Assembly (NCBI GenBank): GCA_017470815.1
Contig: JAFUXT010000012.1
Location: 1-64,000, forward strand
DNA: 64,000 bases
Source: a bacterium
Lineage (GTDB): Bacteria > Cyanobacteriota > Vampirovibrionia > Gastranaerophilales > Gastranaerophilaceae
Direction: 5' to 3'
In this document: piece by piece, positions 42,506-51,236 of the stretch
How the letters are laid out: every line of letters starts with the position of its first letter
Numbering within the stretch: position 1 is the first letter of the stretch
Notes under the pieces: model-generated
The model's database searches: none
Told to the model about the DNA's origin: nothing
Seen by the model: only the letters and a program-made list of their open reading frames with translations
Position numbers and translations under genes: made by a program

Positions 42506-44293
42506 ATGGTAATGTTATTTGACAAAATAAAGAATGGAATAAAAGAAAAATATAAAGATAATGAAAATTATCATTCGTTATCAGTTATTTTACCATATTT
42601 CAAACCGTATATAAAAAGAGCCATTCTTGCATTGGGACTTGCAATTCCAATAGGTGCGTTAGATGCAGTTATTGCTTTGTCATTAAAACCATATATGGAT
42701 ATTGTAATGATGGAAAAGCAGATGCAATCGACATGGTATCTGCCTATTTTGATAGTTTTGTTTACATCTTTTCAGGGTGGTTTGAATTATCTCGCAACAT
42801 ATATGAATGATTGGGTTGGGGGAAAAGTTACCAATGATTTAAAAATTTCACTTTATACAAAACTTATGCGTCAGGCTCCGGGATTTTTTGAAAAGCAAAC
42901 ATCAGGTAAAATTTTAAAAGCATATAATAATGATGCTGAAAAATCCTGTGCAGGGTTGCTTTCAAACCTTAAAACAGTAATTTCAAGATTTTTCTCCTCC
43001 ATATCATTGGTCGGAGTTTTATTTTACAACTCGTGGCAACTTGCAATTATTGCTGTTATAGTTTTGACCTGCGCAATGGTTCCCCTTTTAAAAATAAAGT
43101 CAACAATAAAAGATATTTACAATAAATCAGAGGGGGAAAATGCGAAAGTCTTAACTACTTATAACGAAGCATTTTCCGGCAATAAGGTCATATCAGGATA
43201 TAATCTTTATGACTTAAAACAAAAACAATTTAAGAAATTGGTAACTACCGTATTCGGATTAAAAATGAAAATAACCCAGCATGTCAGTTGGCTTTCACCA
43301 TTAATGCATGTTATAGTATCAGTCGGAATTGCGCTTGTCATAGGTTTGGGCAGTTATTTCATCGTAAGAGGACAACTGAGCGCAGGTCAGTTTGTATCAT
43401 TTATAACTGCTTTAATTATGCTCTATACACCAATTAAAGGTTTAGGCAACAACGCAAAGAATATGTCAACTTGTCTTTGTGCGATGGAAAGAGTTGTTTC
43501 AAAACTCGAAAAAATTCCATCAATTAAAGATAAAGAGGGTGCTGTTGATTTTCCTGATTTTAAAGACAAAATTGAATTTAAGAATATCAAATTTTCTTAT
43601 GTTAAAGGCAAGCGTGTCTTAAACGGGATATCATTAGAAGTCAAAAAAGGTGAAACTATTGCCTTTGTCGGGAACTCCGGCGGAGGCAAATCGACTATCG
43701 TAAACCTGTTGCCAAGATTTTATAACGTAAAAAACGGGGATTTAACTTTTGACGGCATTTCTGTAAACGATATAAAAGTTGATTCATTAAGACAAAATAT
43801 TGCCGTTGTTTTTCAGGACAATTTCTTATTTGAAGGAACCATAAGAGAAAACATTTTGTTAGGGAATCTTAACGCAAGCGAAGAACAAGTATTAAAAGCG
43901 GTAAAAGAATCTTATTTAGAGGAATTTGTAAACTCGCTTGAAAAAGGCTTAGACACCCAAATCGGTGAAAGGGGAATGTTACTTTCAGGCGGTCAAAAAC
44001 AAAGAATCGGTATCGCCAGAGCATTTTTGAAGAATGCACCAATATTGGTGCTTGATGAAGCAACTTCCGCCCTTGATAATCAATCTGAATATATTGTTCA
44101 GCAGGCGATTGAAAACCTTATGAAAGACAGAACGGTGTTTGTAATCGCCCACAGGCTATCTACCATCCAAAATGCAGACCGAATAGCAGTAATAAATCAT
44201 GGAAATTTGACCGAACTCGGCACGCACGAAGAACTGATGAATATTCCAAACGGCGAATACAAAAGACTTTACGAAATGCAATTTAACCATTAA
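42506..44293 (+). CDS. MsbA-like ABC exporter (lipid A or glycolipid flippase type)
   Basis: A 595-aa half-transporter: six membrane helices (to ~320), then an ATPase with FVGNSGGGKSTIVNL (Walker A), VFQDNFLFEGTIRENILLG (Q-loop), LLSGGQKQRIGIARAFLKNAPILVLDEATSALD (signature and Walker B; key parts LSGGQKQR and LVLDEATSALD) and IAHRLST (switch His). Length and the LFEGTIRENI segment fit MsbA and lipid-linked glycan exporters. As last gene of the island, it may flip the decorated lipid. It ends directly against the next convergent gene. Confidence 0.9.
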   Translation: MVMLFDKIKNGIKEKYKDNENYHSLSVILPYFKPYIKRAILALGLAIPIGALDAVIALSLKPYMDIVMMEKQMQSTWYLPILIVLFTSFQGGLNYLATYMNDWVGGKVTNDLKISLYTKLMRQAPGFFEKQTSGKILKAYNNDAEKSCAGLLSNLKTVISRFFSSISLVGVLFYNSWQLAIIAVIVLTCAMVPLLKIKSTIKDIYNKSEGENAKVLTTYNEAFSGNKVISGYNLYDLKQKQFKKLVTTVFGLKMKITQHVSWLSPLMHVIVSVGIALVIGLGSYFIVRGQLSAGQFVSFITALIMLYTPIKGLGNNAKNMSTCLCAMERVVSKLEKIPSIKDKEGAVDFPDFKDKIEFKNIKFSYVKGKRVLNGISLEVKKGETIAFVGNSGGGKSTIVNLLPRFYNVKNGDLTFDGISVNDIKVDSLRQNIAVVFQDNFLFEGTIRENILLGNLNASEEQVLKAVKESYLEEFVNSLEKGLDTQIGERGMLLSGGQKQRIGIARAFLKNAPILVLDEATSALDNQSEYIVQQAIENLMKDRTVFVIAHRLSTIQNADRIAVINHGNLTELGTHEELMNIPNGEYKRLYEMQFNH

Positions 44294-45991
44294 TTAAGCA
44301 GCCTGTTTTTCGTCTTTTAGGTCCTTAACTTTTGAAAAGGCATCTTTGCCTGTAAAATTTTTCTGATTTAAAAATTCTCTGTTTTCCGGAGAAAGCATTT
44401 TGTCATCAATATCTGCGGGATTGTTCTGTTGTGCTAAGGCATTTGCCTGTGCTTCTTTTTCCATTCTGCGTTTTGTTAAATAGATGTTGAGTTTTGGAAT
44501 ACCGACACCCAAAACGACGCCTGAATAAATATATCCTGCAAGTTGAGCAAGTGTAAGAATACCAAGACGCTTTTTAGCAGCCTTATTGTCACCTAAAGCC
44601 TTAATCATCTCACCAAATTTGAGTGCTTTGCCATCTTTAAAGGCTTTTTCGCCTAAGGCTTCGTGCAGAACTTCATCTCTTGTTTTGAGTGAAGAAGTTC
44701 TAATCCAATTCAAAATACCGCCTTTTTGTTCCTGTTTAATTAGCGACTTATCAAATCCCTGAGCAACAAGTTTCTGAACAAAATTACCCAAAATCAGCCA
44801 GTTTACAAATCCCAAAACATCTTTGGTTGTTGATTCTTTTAATTCATTTTCATTACGGGCAGATAAGAACCTTGATGCTATAGTTGCACCGTAAATGAAT
44901 TTCAACTGATTTATAGTAGGTGTAAAACCTTTAAATTGCAGGTTCTTTAACAAGTTTTTCGGATTTCCGATTGTAGCGATTACACCGGCACTAAACAAGC
45001 CTGCAACAAGTGCTTTTTGAACCTTAAATCCGAATGAATCGTCTTTTTTGCCCCCGCCGACAAATCCGTCACCACCGGTTTTGCGTTTTGTTAACCACAT
45101 ATTGATAGGCTGAACAGAACATCCGACAAGAGTTGCAATAAGAACACCCAAAATAGAGCGTTTCATATTCATTTTCTTTAATGCTTTTAAGAATTTGTTT
45201 GAACCGATATCAGATGCTTCTCTAAATGCTTCTGCAACCTTATCTTTAGAGAATATTTTTGATAATTTGAAGGTGTTTTCAGTGATGCCGTCAATTGAAT
45301 AACGGGAAGAATGTAACTTTTCACCTTTTTGGGCTACAATTCTGAAATTATTTTCAAGATTATTTGATAATGTCAAAATTTTGTTGATATTATATCTTGC
45401 TTCTTTGCTTAATTTCTCACCTTTGCCAAGTTCTTCAACAAATATATTAGCGGCTTTTTCAATATCTTTTTCATTCAATTTTGCCCACTTGTTACCGTCA
45501 TACACTTCATAATTGCCTAATGCTTTTTTGATACGCTCAAATGTAGGATTATTAGTGTTTTGCGGCAATTCTTCATGCCAGATTTTGCCCATCATATCGA
45601 TAGTTTCGGAATCAGCAAAAATAGATGCGGCTTTAAGATCATTTTTACTTAACCCAAATGCTTTATTAATACCCATAGCAAGAGCAAGACCTGCTAATGT
45701 TCCGTAAGCACCAACGGCCGAATCATTAATAGTTCCCATACTTTCTCTGCGCGCGGTTTCGATACCGGCTTCAGGTCCTCTGCTAAAGTCGGTCAGAGTT
45801 CTTGGCAATACCATACAGAAAAAGTCAACAGCATTAGCCCCCCATGCAGGACTTGTGTCTAAGAATTTTAAAAGTTCAACAGGAGAAAAACCTGTAAAAT
45901 TAGGATTTTGTGAATTCTTAAACTGACCGGCATTTTTTGCCTGTCTTTGTTGAGGAGTATTAAACTGTTTGTAACTGCTTTCTATTTTCAT
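44294..45991 (-). CDS. Unknown membrane-associated protein, paralog 1, with NPNFTG peptide
   Basis: A 565-aa protein. Residues ~29-35 read NPNFTGF. LLKFLDTSPAWGANAVDFFCMVLPRTLTDF and ETARRESMG follow, then a Gly/Ala-rich hydrophobic segment, a helical soluble part (100-280) and several hydrophobic stretches (ILGVLIATLVGCSVQPINMWLTKR, ALVAGLFSAGVIATIG, GFVNWLILGNFVQKLVAQ, LGILTLAQLAGYIYSGVVLGVG). Four to six membrane segments are likely. It aligns with the 578-aa product of the adjacent gene. No enzyme motif is recognised. The two genes abut, the other one being upstream. Confidence 0.8.
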   Translation of the reverse strand: MKIESSYKQFNTPQQRQAKNAGQFKNSQNPNFTGFSPVELLKFLDTSPAWGANAVDFFCMVLPRTLTDFSRGPEAGIETARRESMGTINDSAVGAYGTLAGLALAMGINKAFGLSKNDLKAASIFADSETIDMMGKIWHEELPQNTNNPTFERIKKALGNYEVYDGNKWAKLNEKDIEKAANIFVEELGKGEKLSKEARYNINKILTLSNNLENNFRIVAQKGEKLHSSRYSIDGITENTFKLSKIFSKDKVAEAFREASDIGSNKFLKALKKMNMKRSILGVLIATLVGCSVQPINMWLTKRKTGGDGFVGGGKKDDSFGFKVQKALVAGLFSAGVIATIGNPKNLLKNLQFKGFTPTINQLKFIYGATIASRFLSARNENELKESTTKDVLGFVNWLILGNFVQKLVAQGFDKSLIKQEQKGGILNWIRTSSLKTRDEVLHEALGEKAFKDGKALKFGEMIKALGDNKAAKKRLGILTLAQLAGYIYSGVVLGVGIPKLNIYLTKRRMEKEAQANALAQQNNPADIDDKMLSPENREFLNQKNFTGKDAFSKVKDLKDEKQAA

Positions 45992-47728
45992 TTACGCTGC
46001 CTTTGTTGTTTTTTCTAACGAAAAAGCCTTAAATGCCGGAGAATTTGACGGATTTTCCGTAAATTCTTTTGCCTCTGCAAGCATTTGAGCCTGTTTTTGA
46101 GCAAGTTCTTTTTGCTTTTTGTTAGTTTGGGTTCTTGTATATAACGGGATAAATAAACCAAGTGATAATAATGAGAATATTAAATTCCCTGCCTGACATG
46201 CGGCTCTTAAATTTTTACTTTTTGTTCTCAACGCTTCATTAGATATAGCACTGAGTTCATCAGTTGATTTCATTGTTGTATGTTTTGCCCAATGCCAGAA
46301 TTTTTGGAATACATTTGCATTCGGATTTTCTTCTTTTAATTTGTTTATAAGCGTAATTCCTGTTTTCTTTTGAATTAATGTTGCTATCGCTTTAGCGGCA
46401 TAATCACCTAAGAAATAGAAACTTGAGAAAGTTGCTATATCTCGAATTGTATTTTCTTTTAATTCGTTTGAGTCTTCAGATGCCGCAATACGGCTTGAGA
46501 AAGTTGCGGCAGAAATAATTCTTGCCTGATCCATTGTCGGGAAGATGTTTTTAAACTGGAACATCTTTAAACTCGGTCTGTCTAATAACATTGATAAACC
46601 TGCAACAGCCCACATTAAAGGTACTGCAAAGAATTTTTCGGCTGTAAGTTTTTTCTGTTCAGATGGAGTCAAATGTCTGTCTTTGTCGTCATTATAAATC
46701 GGCGCACCTGATTTTCCTGACAGTTTATGGGTTATCCAGCGATTGATAGGCTGAGCGGAAATTGCAAGAGGTATAATTAAACCGACTAAACCGATTGCGC
46801 TCTTTGCATTGACAAGTTTTTTAGCCTTTGAAACATATTTTGAAAATTCTTTTGACCCTGATGTAATATTTTCTTTGACTGAACCTCTTAAAATATCACT
46901 TGAAGAATCAAGTAAATGCTTCAGGCTGCTTGTAGAATAGCCTTTTTGTTCGGTAAATCGAATATTTTCTGATGCTCCTGTTTTTTGAACGATATAAGAA
47001 TACAAATCGTCTGTATAATTTTTGTAAGATTTGATTCCGAAGAATTTTTTGAACCCTCTTACAAATTTATTATCTGAAACATACTCTTGTTTATGACCTG
47101 TCAAAATATCATTTGCAGTTTGTTTTAATAATTTTTCATATTCAGCATCATTTTCAAGAACAGTTTTGAAAGCTTTTTCCTTATCACCGTCAACACCATG
47201 CAAATCTTGAGTCATATTTTTGAGGGTATTATAAATTTTTTCTTCAGTATCTTTACCTGTTGCGGCGGTAAAATATTTACTGATTTTATCAATTGATTCA
47301 CTGTTTGCCCATGATTTTGTCAAATCAGAGTTTTTAAACCCGCCCATTACAGGTCTGTTAAGTAATTTTGCAACACCTATAACAATAAAACTCGGTATTA
47401 AACAGTTGATAATCAAACCTGATGCTTCTCGTCTGAATGCTTCAAAGCCTCCGAAAATATTGAGTTTACGCTTTTGTTCTTCTCCGTTTTCACCTTTCTT
47501 TTTAGAACCTATAAAAGTTTCAAGAAAAGTTCTTGGTAAAATGGCAGTAGATAAGTCCAAAACCGAAACATTTATCATCGGATTTGCTTCACAAGTCTGA
47601 ATCCCACGCAAAACCAAATCGCCTAAACCCGTAAAATTCGGATTTGACACATTTTTGCCCGCACAAATTTGGTCTTTTTGGGGTCTATTCTTACTATTTA
47701 CACTACCTAATTCAACTTTATTTATCAT
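45992..47728 (-). CDS. Unknown membrane-associated protein, paralog 2, with NPNFTG peptide
   Basis: A 578-aa protein with NPNFTGL at ~29-35. It shares with its neighbour SVLDLSTAILPRTFLETF, EAFRREASG, KNSDLTKSWANSESIDKI, SAQPINRWITHK, PTMDQARIISAATFSSRIAASEDSNELKENTIRDIA (key part NELKENTIRDI) and FYFLGDYAAKAIA. The spacing of hydrophobic segments is the same. The pair thus arose by tandem duplication, followed by strong divergence. The 275-base AT-rich gap upstream probably holds the promoter; I could not pick a convincing one. Confidence 0.8.
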   Translation of the reverse strand: MINKVELGSVNSKNRPQKDQICAGKNVSNPNFTGLGDLVLRGIQTCEANPMINVSVLDLSTAILPRTFLETFIGSKKKGENGEEQKRKLNIFGGFEAFRREASGLIINCLIPSFIVIGVAKLLNRPVMGGFKNSDLTKSWANSESIDKISKYFTAATGKDTEEKIYNTLKNMTQDLHGVDGDKEKAFKTVLENDAEYEKLLKQTANDILTGHKQEYVSDNKFVRGFKKFFGIKSYKNYTDDLYSYIVQKTGASENIRFTEQKGYSTSSLKHLLDSSSDILRGSVKENITSGSKEFSKYVSKAKKLVNAKSAIGLVGLIIPLAISAQPINRWITHKLSGKSGAPIYNDDKDRHLTPSEQKKLTAEKFFAVPLMWAVAGLSMLLDRPSLKMFQFKNIFPTMDQARIISAATFSSRIAASEDSNELKENTIRDIATFSSFYFLGDYAAKAIATLIQKKTGITLINKLKEENPNANVFQKFWHWAKHTTMKSTDELSAISNEALRTKSKNLRAACQAGNLIFSLLSLGLFIPLYTRTQTNKKQKELAQKQAQMLAEAKEFTENPSNSPAFKAFSLEKTTKAA

Positions 47729-48003
47729 ATATTGCTTGTTTTACTACCAAACTGCCTTTTCATTATAACCAAAGTACATATTAATTAAAAGTTCGGCAAA
47801 ATAAAAATTGCGCATATAAGACCAAATATAAAGTTTATGTAAAGATGAATTTTTGCATAATTTTATAAAAATGCAACTTTTTAGAATGAATTTTTATCAA
47901 AAAAGTAAAAAATACACTCATTTTTTTGTAAAAAAGACATTAAATTGCAAAAAATTACCCAAAAAAATATTGTAAAATTTTGTTAAGAAATCAATATTAA
48001 TAT

Positions 48004-48032
48004 AAAAAAGACGCAAAATTTTGCGTCTTTTT
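48004..48032 (-). terminator. Perfect hairpin terminator, probably bidirectional
   Basis: AAAAAGACGCAAAA pairs perfectly with TTTTGCGTCTTTTT, with T-runs on both strands. It lies 18 bases past the stop of the TonB-like gene and ends the mtnA-side leftward transcript. The remainder of the gap 47729-48003 is AT-rich with no supported gene. Confidence 0.85.
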
Positions 48033-48049
48033 ATCCAAAAACAAATTTT

Positions 48050-48517
48050 TTAGTATTGATTTGCTCTAACCGTAAAATTAAAATTCACTGTTACCTGATC
48101 CCTTGGGAAGGATAACGGCAGAGGCGGAAGCGGTGAGGAACGGCGTAGTGCAGTGAGAGCAGATTCATCAACCTCTTTAATTCCAGAAGATTGAGAAACC
48201 TGTTCATTAATAACATGCCCGTTTTTCAGAACCGTAAATTTCAAAACTACTTCAGAATCTTTATTTACCGCAGGCGGCTGCCATTTACCTGAAATTTGTT
48301 TGTGTATTTCTTCAAGATATGGCTGAAATTCAGGGCTTCCTGAACCTGAAGTCCCTGCGTTTTGGCTTTGCTGAGGTTGACCTGTTTTGGCTAATCCTTT
48401 CAATTCATAAGAGCGATTTCCAAATACCGCAACAACAGACAATATAACAAAAGCCGCAGCCATAAATATTATAAAGCCTTTTGTCATCTTATCCATGCTT
48501 TTTTTCTGTTGAGTCAT
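48050..48517 (-). CDS. TonB C-terminal domain protein
   Basis: A 155-aa protein with a basic N terminus, one membrane segment (GFIIFMAAAFVILSVVAVFG), a short Gln/Ser/Gly linker and a TonB-type C-terminal domain (YLEEIHKQISGKWQPP, VLKFTVLKNGHVINEQVSQSSGIKEVDESALTALRRSSPLPPLP in parts: VLKNGHVINEQVSQSSG and ALRRSSPLPPLP). It is half the usual TonB length, with no long Pro-rich spacer. No ExbB/ExbD gene is close. It may energise outer-membrane transport or act in envelope structure. Confidence 0.85.
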   Translation of the reverse strand: MTQQKKSMDKMTKGFIIFMAAAFVILSVVAVFGNRSYELKGLAKTGQPQQSQNAGTSGSGSPEFQPYLEEIHKQISGKWQPPAVNKDSEVVLKFTVLKNGHVINEQVSQSSGIKEVDESALTALRRSSPLPPLPLSFPRDQVTVNFNFTVRANQY

Positions 48518-48528
48518 ATATATCTCCT

Positions 48529-49584
48529 TTATTCAAATACTTTTGCAATAGATTCTTTGTAATCGGGTTTTAAAATCCCTTTTTCAGTAATTATACCCGT
48601 AATCAACTCGTGCGGAGTAACATCAAACCCCGGATTTATGATATTCACACCGTCAGCGCAAATCCTTTTGCCGTTTATCGTTGTAACTTCATCATGACTG
48701 CGTTCTTCTATAACAATTTCATCCCCCGTTTTAATGGAAGTATCAATTGTTGAAAGCGGTGCAGCGACATAAAACGGTATATTATGGTATTTTGCCGCAA
48801 TAGCAACCGTATAAGTCCCGATTTTATTCGCGGCATCTCCGTTTGCCGCAATTCTGTCCGCTCCGACACAAACCATATCTATCATACCTTTTTTCATAAA
48901 ATATGAACACATACCGTCTGTAATGAGCGTTACAGGAATACCGTCCATGACAAGTTCAAGTGTCGTTATTCTTGCACCCTGCTGACGAGGTCTTGTTTCA
49001 TCTGCAAATACCTGTATTGTCGGGTCATTTGCATACGCACTGCGAACAACCCCTAAAGCCGTACCGTAGCCGACAGTAGCGAGTGCTCCTGCATTACAAT
49101 GTGTAAGAATAGTTGCACCTTTGGGAACAACCATTGCTCCATAGTCCCCGATTTTTTTATTTATTTCAATATCTTCAAGTTCAAGTTTTTTGCCATTAAT
49201 TTTTAATTCATCTATTAAAGTTTCAATATCTGATGTGCAATTTTTTATAATGTCTTTTTGCTTTTCTACTGCCCAGTATAAATTTACGGCAGTAGGACGC
49301 GAAGTTACGATATAATCTGACTTTTTTAGTAACTCTTTCTTAAATTCATCAAAAGACAAATTTTTCTTTTGAAGTTCCTGTGCATAAAGAACAACACCGT
49401 GCGCACCTGCTATGCCTATAGCCGGCGCTCCTCTGACTATCATTGTCTTTATTGCATCAAACATATCATCGCCCGTTTTAATATCAATATAATTAAATTC
49501 ATACGGAAATTTTGTCTGATCAACCATTCTTGAGCAGTCATCCATCCATTCTATTGTCCTGATTTTTGATTCAAATTGTGCCAT
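48529..49584 (-). CDS. mtnA: Methylthioribose-1-phosphate isomerase
   Basis: A 351-aa enzyme of the eIF2B-alpha-like family that converts 5-methylthioribose-1-phosphate to the ribulose form in methionine salvage. Seen: MIVRGAPAIGIAGAHGVVL, TSRPTAVNLYWAV, LTHCNAGALATVGYGTALGV (catalytic Cys), ETRPRQQGARITTLEL, VCVGADRIAANGDAANKIGTY (catalytic Asp) and FYVAAPLSTID. No other mtn gene is present in the window. Its start lies directly after the 155-aa membrane protein gene. Confidence 0.95.
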   Translation of the reverse strand: MAQFESKIRTIEWMDDCSRMVDQTKFPYEFNYIDIKTGDDMFDAIKTMIVRGAPAIGIAGAHGVVLYAQELQKKNLSFDEFKKELLKKSDYIVTSRPTAVNLYWAVEKQKDIIKNCTSDIETLIDELKINGKKLELEDIEINKKIGDYGAMVVPKGATILTHCNAGALATVGYGTALGVVRSAYANDPTIQVFADETRPRQQGARITTLELVMDGIPVTLITDGMCSYFMKKGMIDMVCVGADRIAANGDAANKIGTYTVAIAAKYHNIPFYVAAPLSTIDTSIKTGDEIVIEERSHDEVTTINGKRICADGVNIINPGFDVTPHELITGIITEKGILKPDYKESIAKVFE

Positions 49585-50052
49585 TTATCTATCCTCTCCT
49601 AAGTGTTTTTTTTCATAAATATCTCTTATTAAATTTATTATATAATAAGTCAAAAATCCGCTAAAAGCGTTTGTTGTAGCCGTTAAAACACCGACAAAAA
49701 GAATGATTACTATTAAGAGCCATATCGGTGAATTGATAATCATTGCCGTAAGAAAATAATTTGTCGTAAATTTTAGCGTTATATAAAGCAAAGCGACAAT
49801 TATTGAATATGCAAAAGAAAAAGTTATATTGGCGAAAAATCCCGTCAACGCACCACTCACTATACTGTTTTTGGGAGTAGTCAAATCTGCCTTGCCTGAC
49901 ATAATAAGCAAAAGAATTACAACAGGTGCAGTCAAAAACAACACCCCAAACAATGCAAAACCTGAAATATAAGGTATACATGCAATTACTCCGAAAACAA
50001 TTCCGATAAGCAAACTACACAATACCAAATCCTTTAAAATAACCTTATTCAT
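49585..50052 (-). CDS. Small four-helix membrane protein of unknown function
   Basis: A 155-aa protein with four to five hydrophobic segments, short loops and a charged C terminus (RDIYEKKHLGEDR). A short hydrophilic loop near residue 55 (GKADLTTPKNS) separates the halves. It is immediately upstream of mtnA on the same transcript. I do not recognise the family; a substrate-specific transport subunit is possible but unproven. Confidence 0.75.
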   Translation of the reverse strand: MNKVILKDLVLCSLLIGIVFGVIACIPYISGFALFGVLFLTAPVVILLLIMSGKADLTTPKNSIVSGALTGFFANITFSFAYSIIVALLYITLKFTTNYFLTAMIINSPIWLLIVIILFVGVLTATTNAFSGFLTYYIINLIRDIYEKKHLGEDR

Positions 50053-50147
50053 AAATATATTTTATCATTTATCATAAAAAAACTCAATTTTTATGTAAAT
50101 AAATAAGGTAATTATATACTATTTTATAATAAGAATATAAACATCTA

Positions 50148-50945
50148 TTAATAATTCTTATCCCATCCAAGCATACCTGCGATTTTTTCATTGAATTGCT
50201 CTTCAAATTCCGGGGTCCAGCCGATAGATTTTTTATCTTCGGGAGTCATAGTTAAATATATTTCATCAGCAACCTGTGGAATATATTCAATCATTTCAGG
50301 TGAATATATCTTGCAATATCCTTTAACTTTGGGGTTAAACAGATTGTTAAGTCTTATTGCCGCATCTGTTTTGTATGTACCACACTCACAACCCATATAG
50401 ATATATTCTTTTTGCATTGTTTTAATAAATTTCAAAAGTTCTTCTTTTTTAAATTCGGGCACATTTCCATATTTCATTGAACTTATACTGAATCCGACAT
50501 ACTCAAAACCTGCATCTTGAATTCTTTTTTTATAATGTTTTCCAAAACCTTCAAGGTCTATAATAGTTTTTATACCTGCTTCTTTCAGTTTCTCAAGTAC
50601 CCAATCGGGTGCTTCGTACAGAGTTGACCCTCGCCAGATGTTTGGTTTATATCTTGAGGAATTTGAGATATTGTGCAAATTTGAAAGCGGAAGTTCTGAC
50701 ATAATATCCCCGTCAATTTTCTTTGGTCTGTTCACAAAAAAGGTGAGCATTTTGTTTAGTTCATATTCTTCAAGACGGGGTTCTTTTTCATAAATACTGT
50801 AAAAGGGCATTTTTTCATCTTCTATATGATTACGGATATATTCTCGTCTTGCTTTTGAATCCGCATCATCATAGGCAATAATGTTCTCATCATTATGTCC
50901 TTTAAAATTTGGAGATTTATACAATTTTACAGGTAAAATTTTCAT
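50148..50945 (-). CDS. Phosphatase-like protein with PNFKG peptide and Cys-x5-Lys loop
   Basis: A 265-aa protein. Residues ~12-17 read SPNFKG, like the PNFTG peptide elsewhere. From ~95 it resembles the dual-specificity or Siw14-type phosphatase fold: IWRGSTLYEAPDWVLEKLKEAGIKTIIDLEG, then a Cys loop MGCECGTYKTDAA near residue 195. The normal HCx5R would need Arg where Lys stands, and His is replaced by Gly. The fold is plausible; catalysis is doubtful. It stands alone, with no close partner. Confidence 0.7.
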   Translation of the reverse strand: MKILPVKLYKSPNFKGHNDENIIAYDDADSKARREYIRNHIEDEKMPFYSIYEKEPRLEEYELNKMLTFFVNRPKKIDGDIMSELPLSNLHNISNSSRYKPNIWRGSTLYEAPDWVLEKLKEAGIKTIIDLEGFGKHYKKRIQDAGFEYVGFSISSMKYGNVPEFKKEELLKFIKTMQKEYIYMGCECGTYKTDAAIRLNNLFNPKVKGYCKIYSPEMIEYIPQVADEIYLTMTPEDKKSIGWTPEFEEQFNEKIAGMLGWDKNY

Positions 50946-50986
50946 AAGGAAATTAAATCATAAAAATGTATTTTTTTGCTAAAACT

Positions 50987-51039
50987 AATAAAAACAGATG
51001 CCATTATGGTATCTGTTTTTTATTCTCCCGGAGATGGAT
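50987..51039. repeat. Direct repeat 1: tRNA-Gln terminator plus tRNA 3' end
   Basis: This is a near-identical copy of 51184-51236. It includes an ACAGAT...ATCTGT hairpin with T-runs on both sides (terminator, 50995-51022) and CTCCCGGAGATGGAT, the complement of the tRNA-Gln 3' end, but no rest of the tRNA. Differences from the second copy are limited to a few bases in the hairpin and one A. Confidence 0.75.
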
Positions 51040-51040
51040 A

Positions 51041-51180
51041 AGCCCGAGCAGAGGCAGATACGCAGTATCAGACCGACAATTATGCAAGAATGAATATTCT
51101 TGCTAATTGGAGGCGTTGCCGTTTAATGCGAGGGCGCAAGAACCACTGCAAGATTCTTGCATGGTGAGAAGACTTTCCAT
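51041..51180 (+). repeat. Structured dispersed repeat, copy B
   Basis: Begins with AGCCCGAGCAGAG exactly as copy A at 916 and has the 24-base core at 51113-51136. Hairpins: GATAC/GTATC near 51057, a perfect-arm repeat GCAAGAAT/ATTCTTGC around GA (51084-51103), and CAAGAA/TTCTTG after the core (51137-51159). It lies between the two direct repeats and downstream of tRNA-Gln. Confidence 0.6.
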
Positions 51181-51183
51181 AAA

Positions 51184-51236
51184 TAAAAAACAGATGCCTT
51201 GATGGTATCTGTTTTTTATTCTCCCGGAGATGGATT
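51184..51236. repeat. Direct repeat 2, overlapping the 3' end of tRNA-Gln
   Basis: Contains the functional terminator hairpin (ACAGAT...ATCTGT, 51191-51219) for the leftward tRNAs, followed by the last 15 bases of the tRNA-Gln gene. With repeat 1 it flanks structured repeat B at a distance of 144 bases. Confidence 0.75.
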
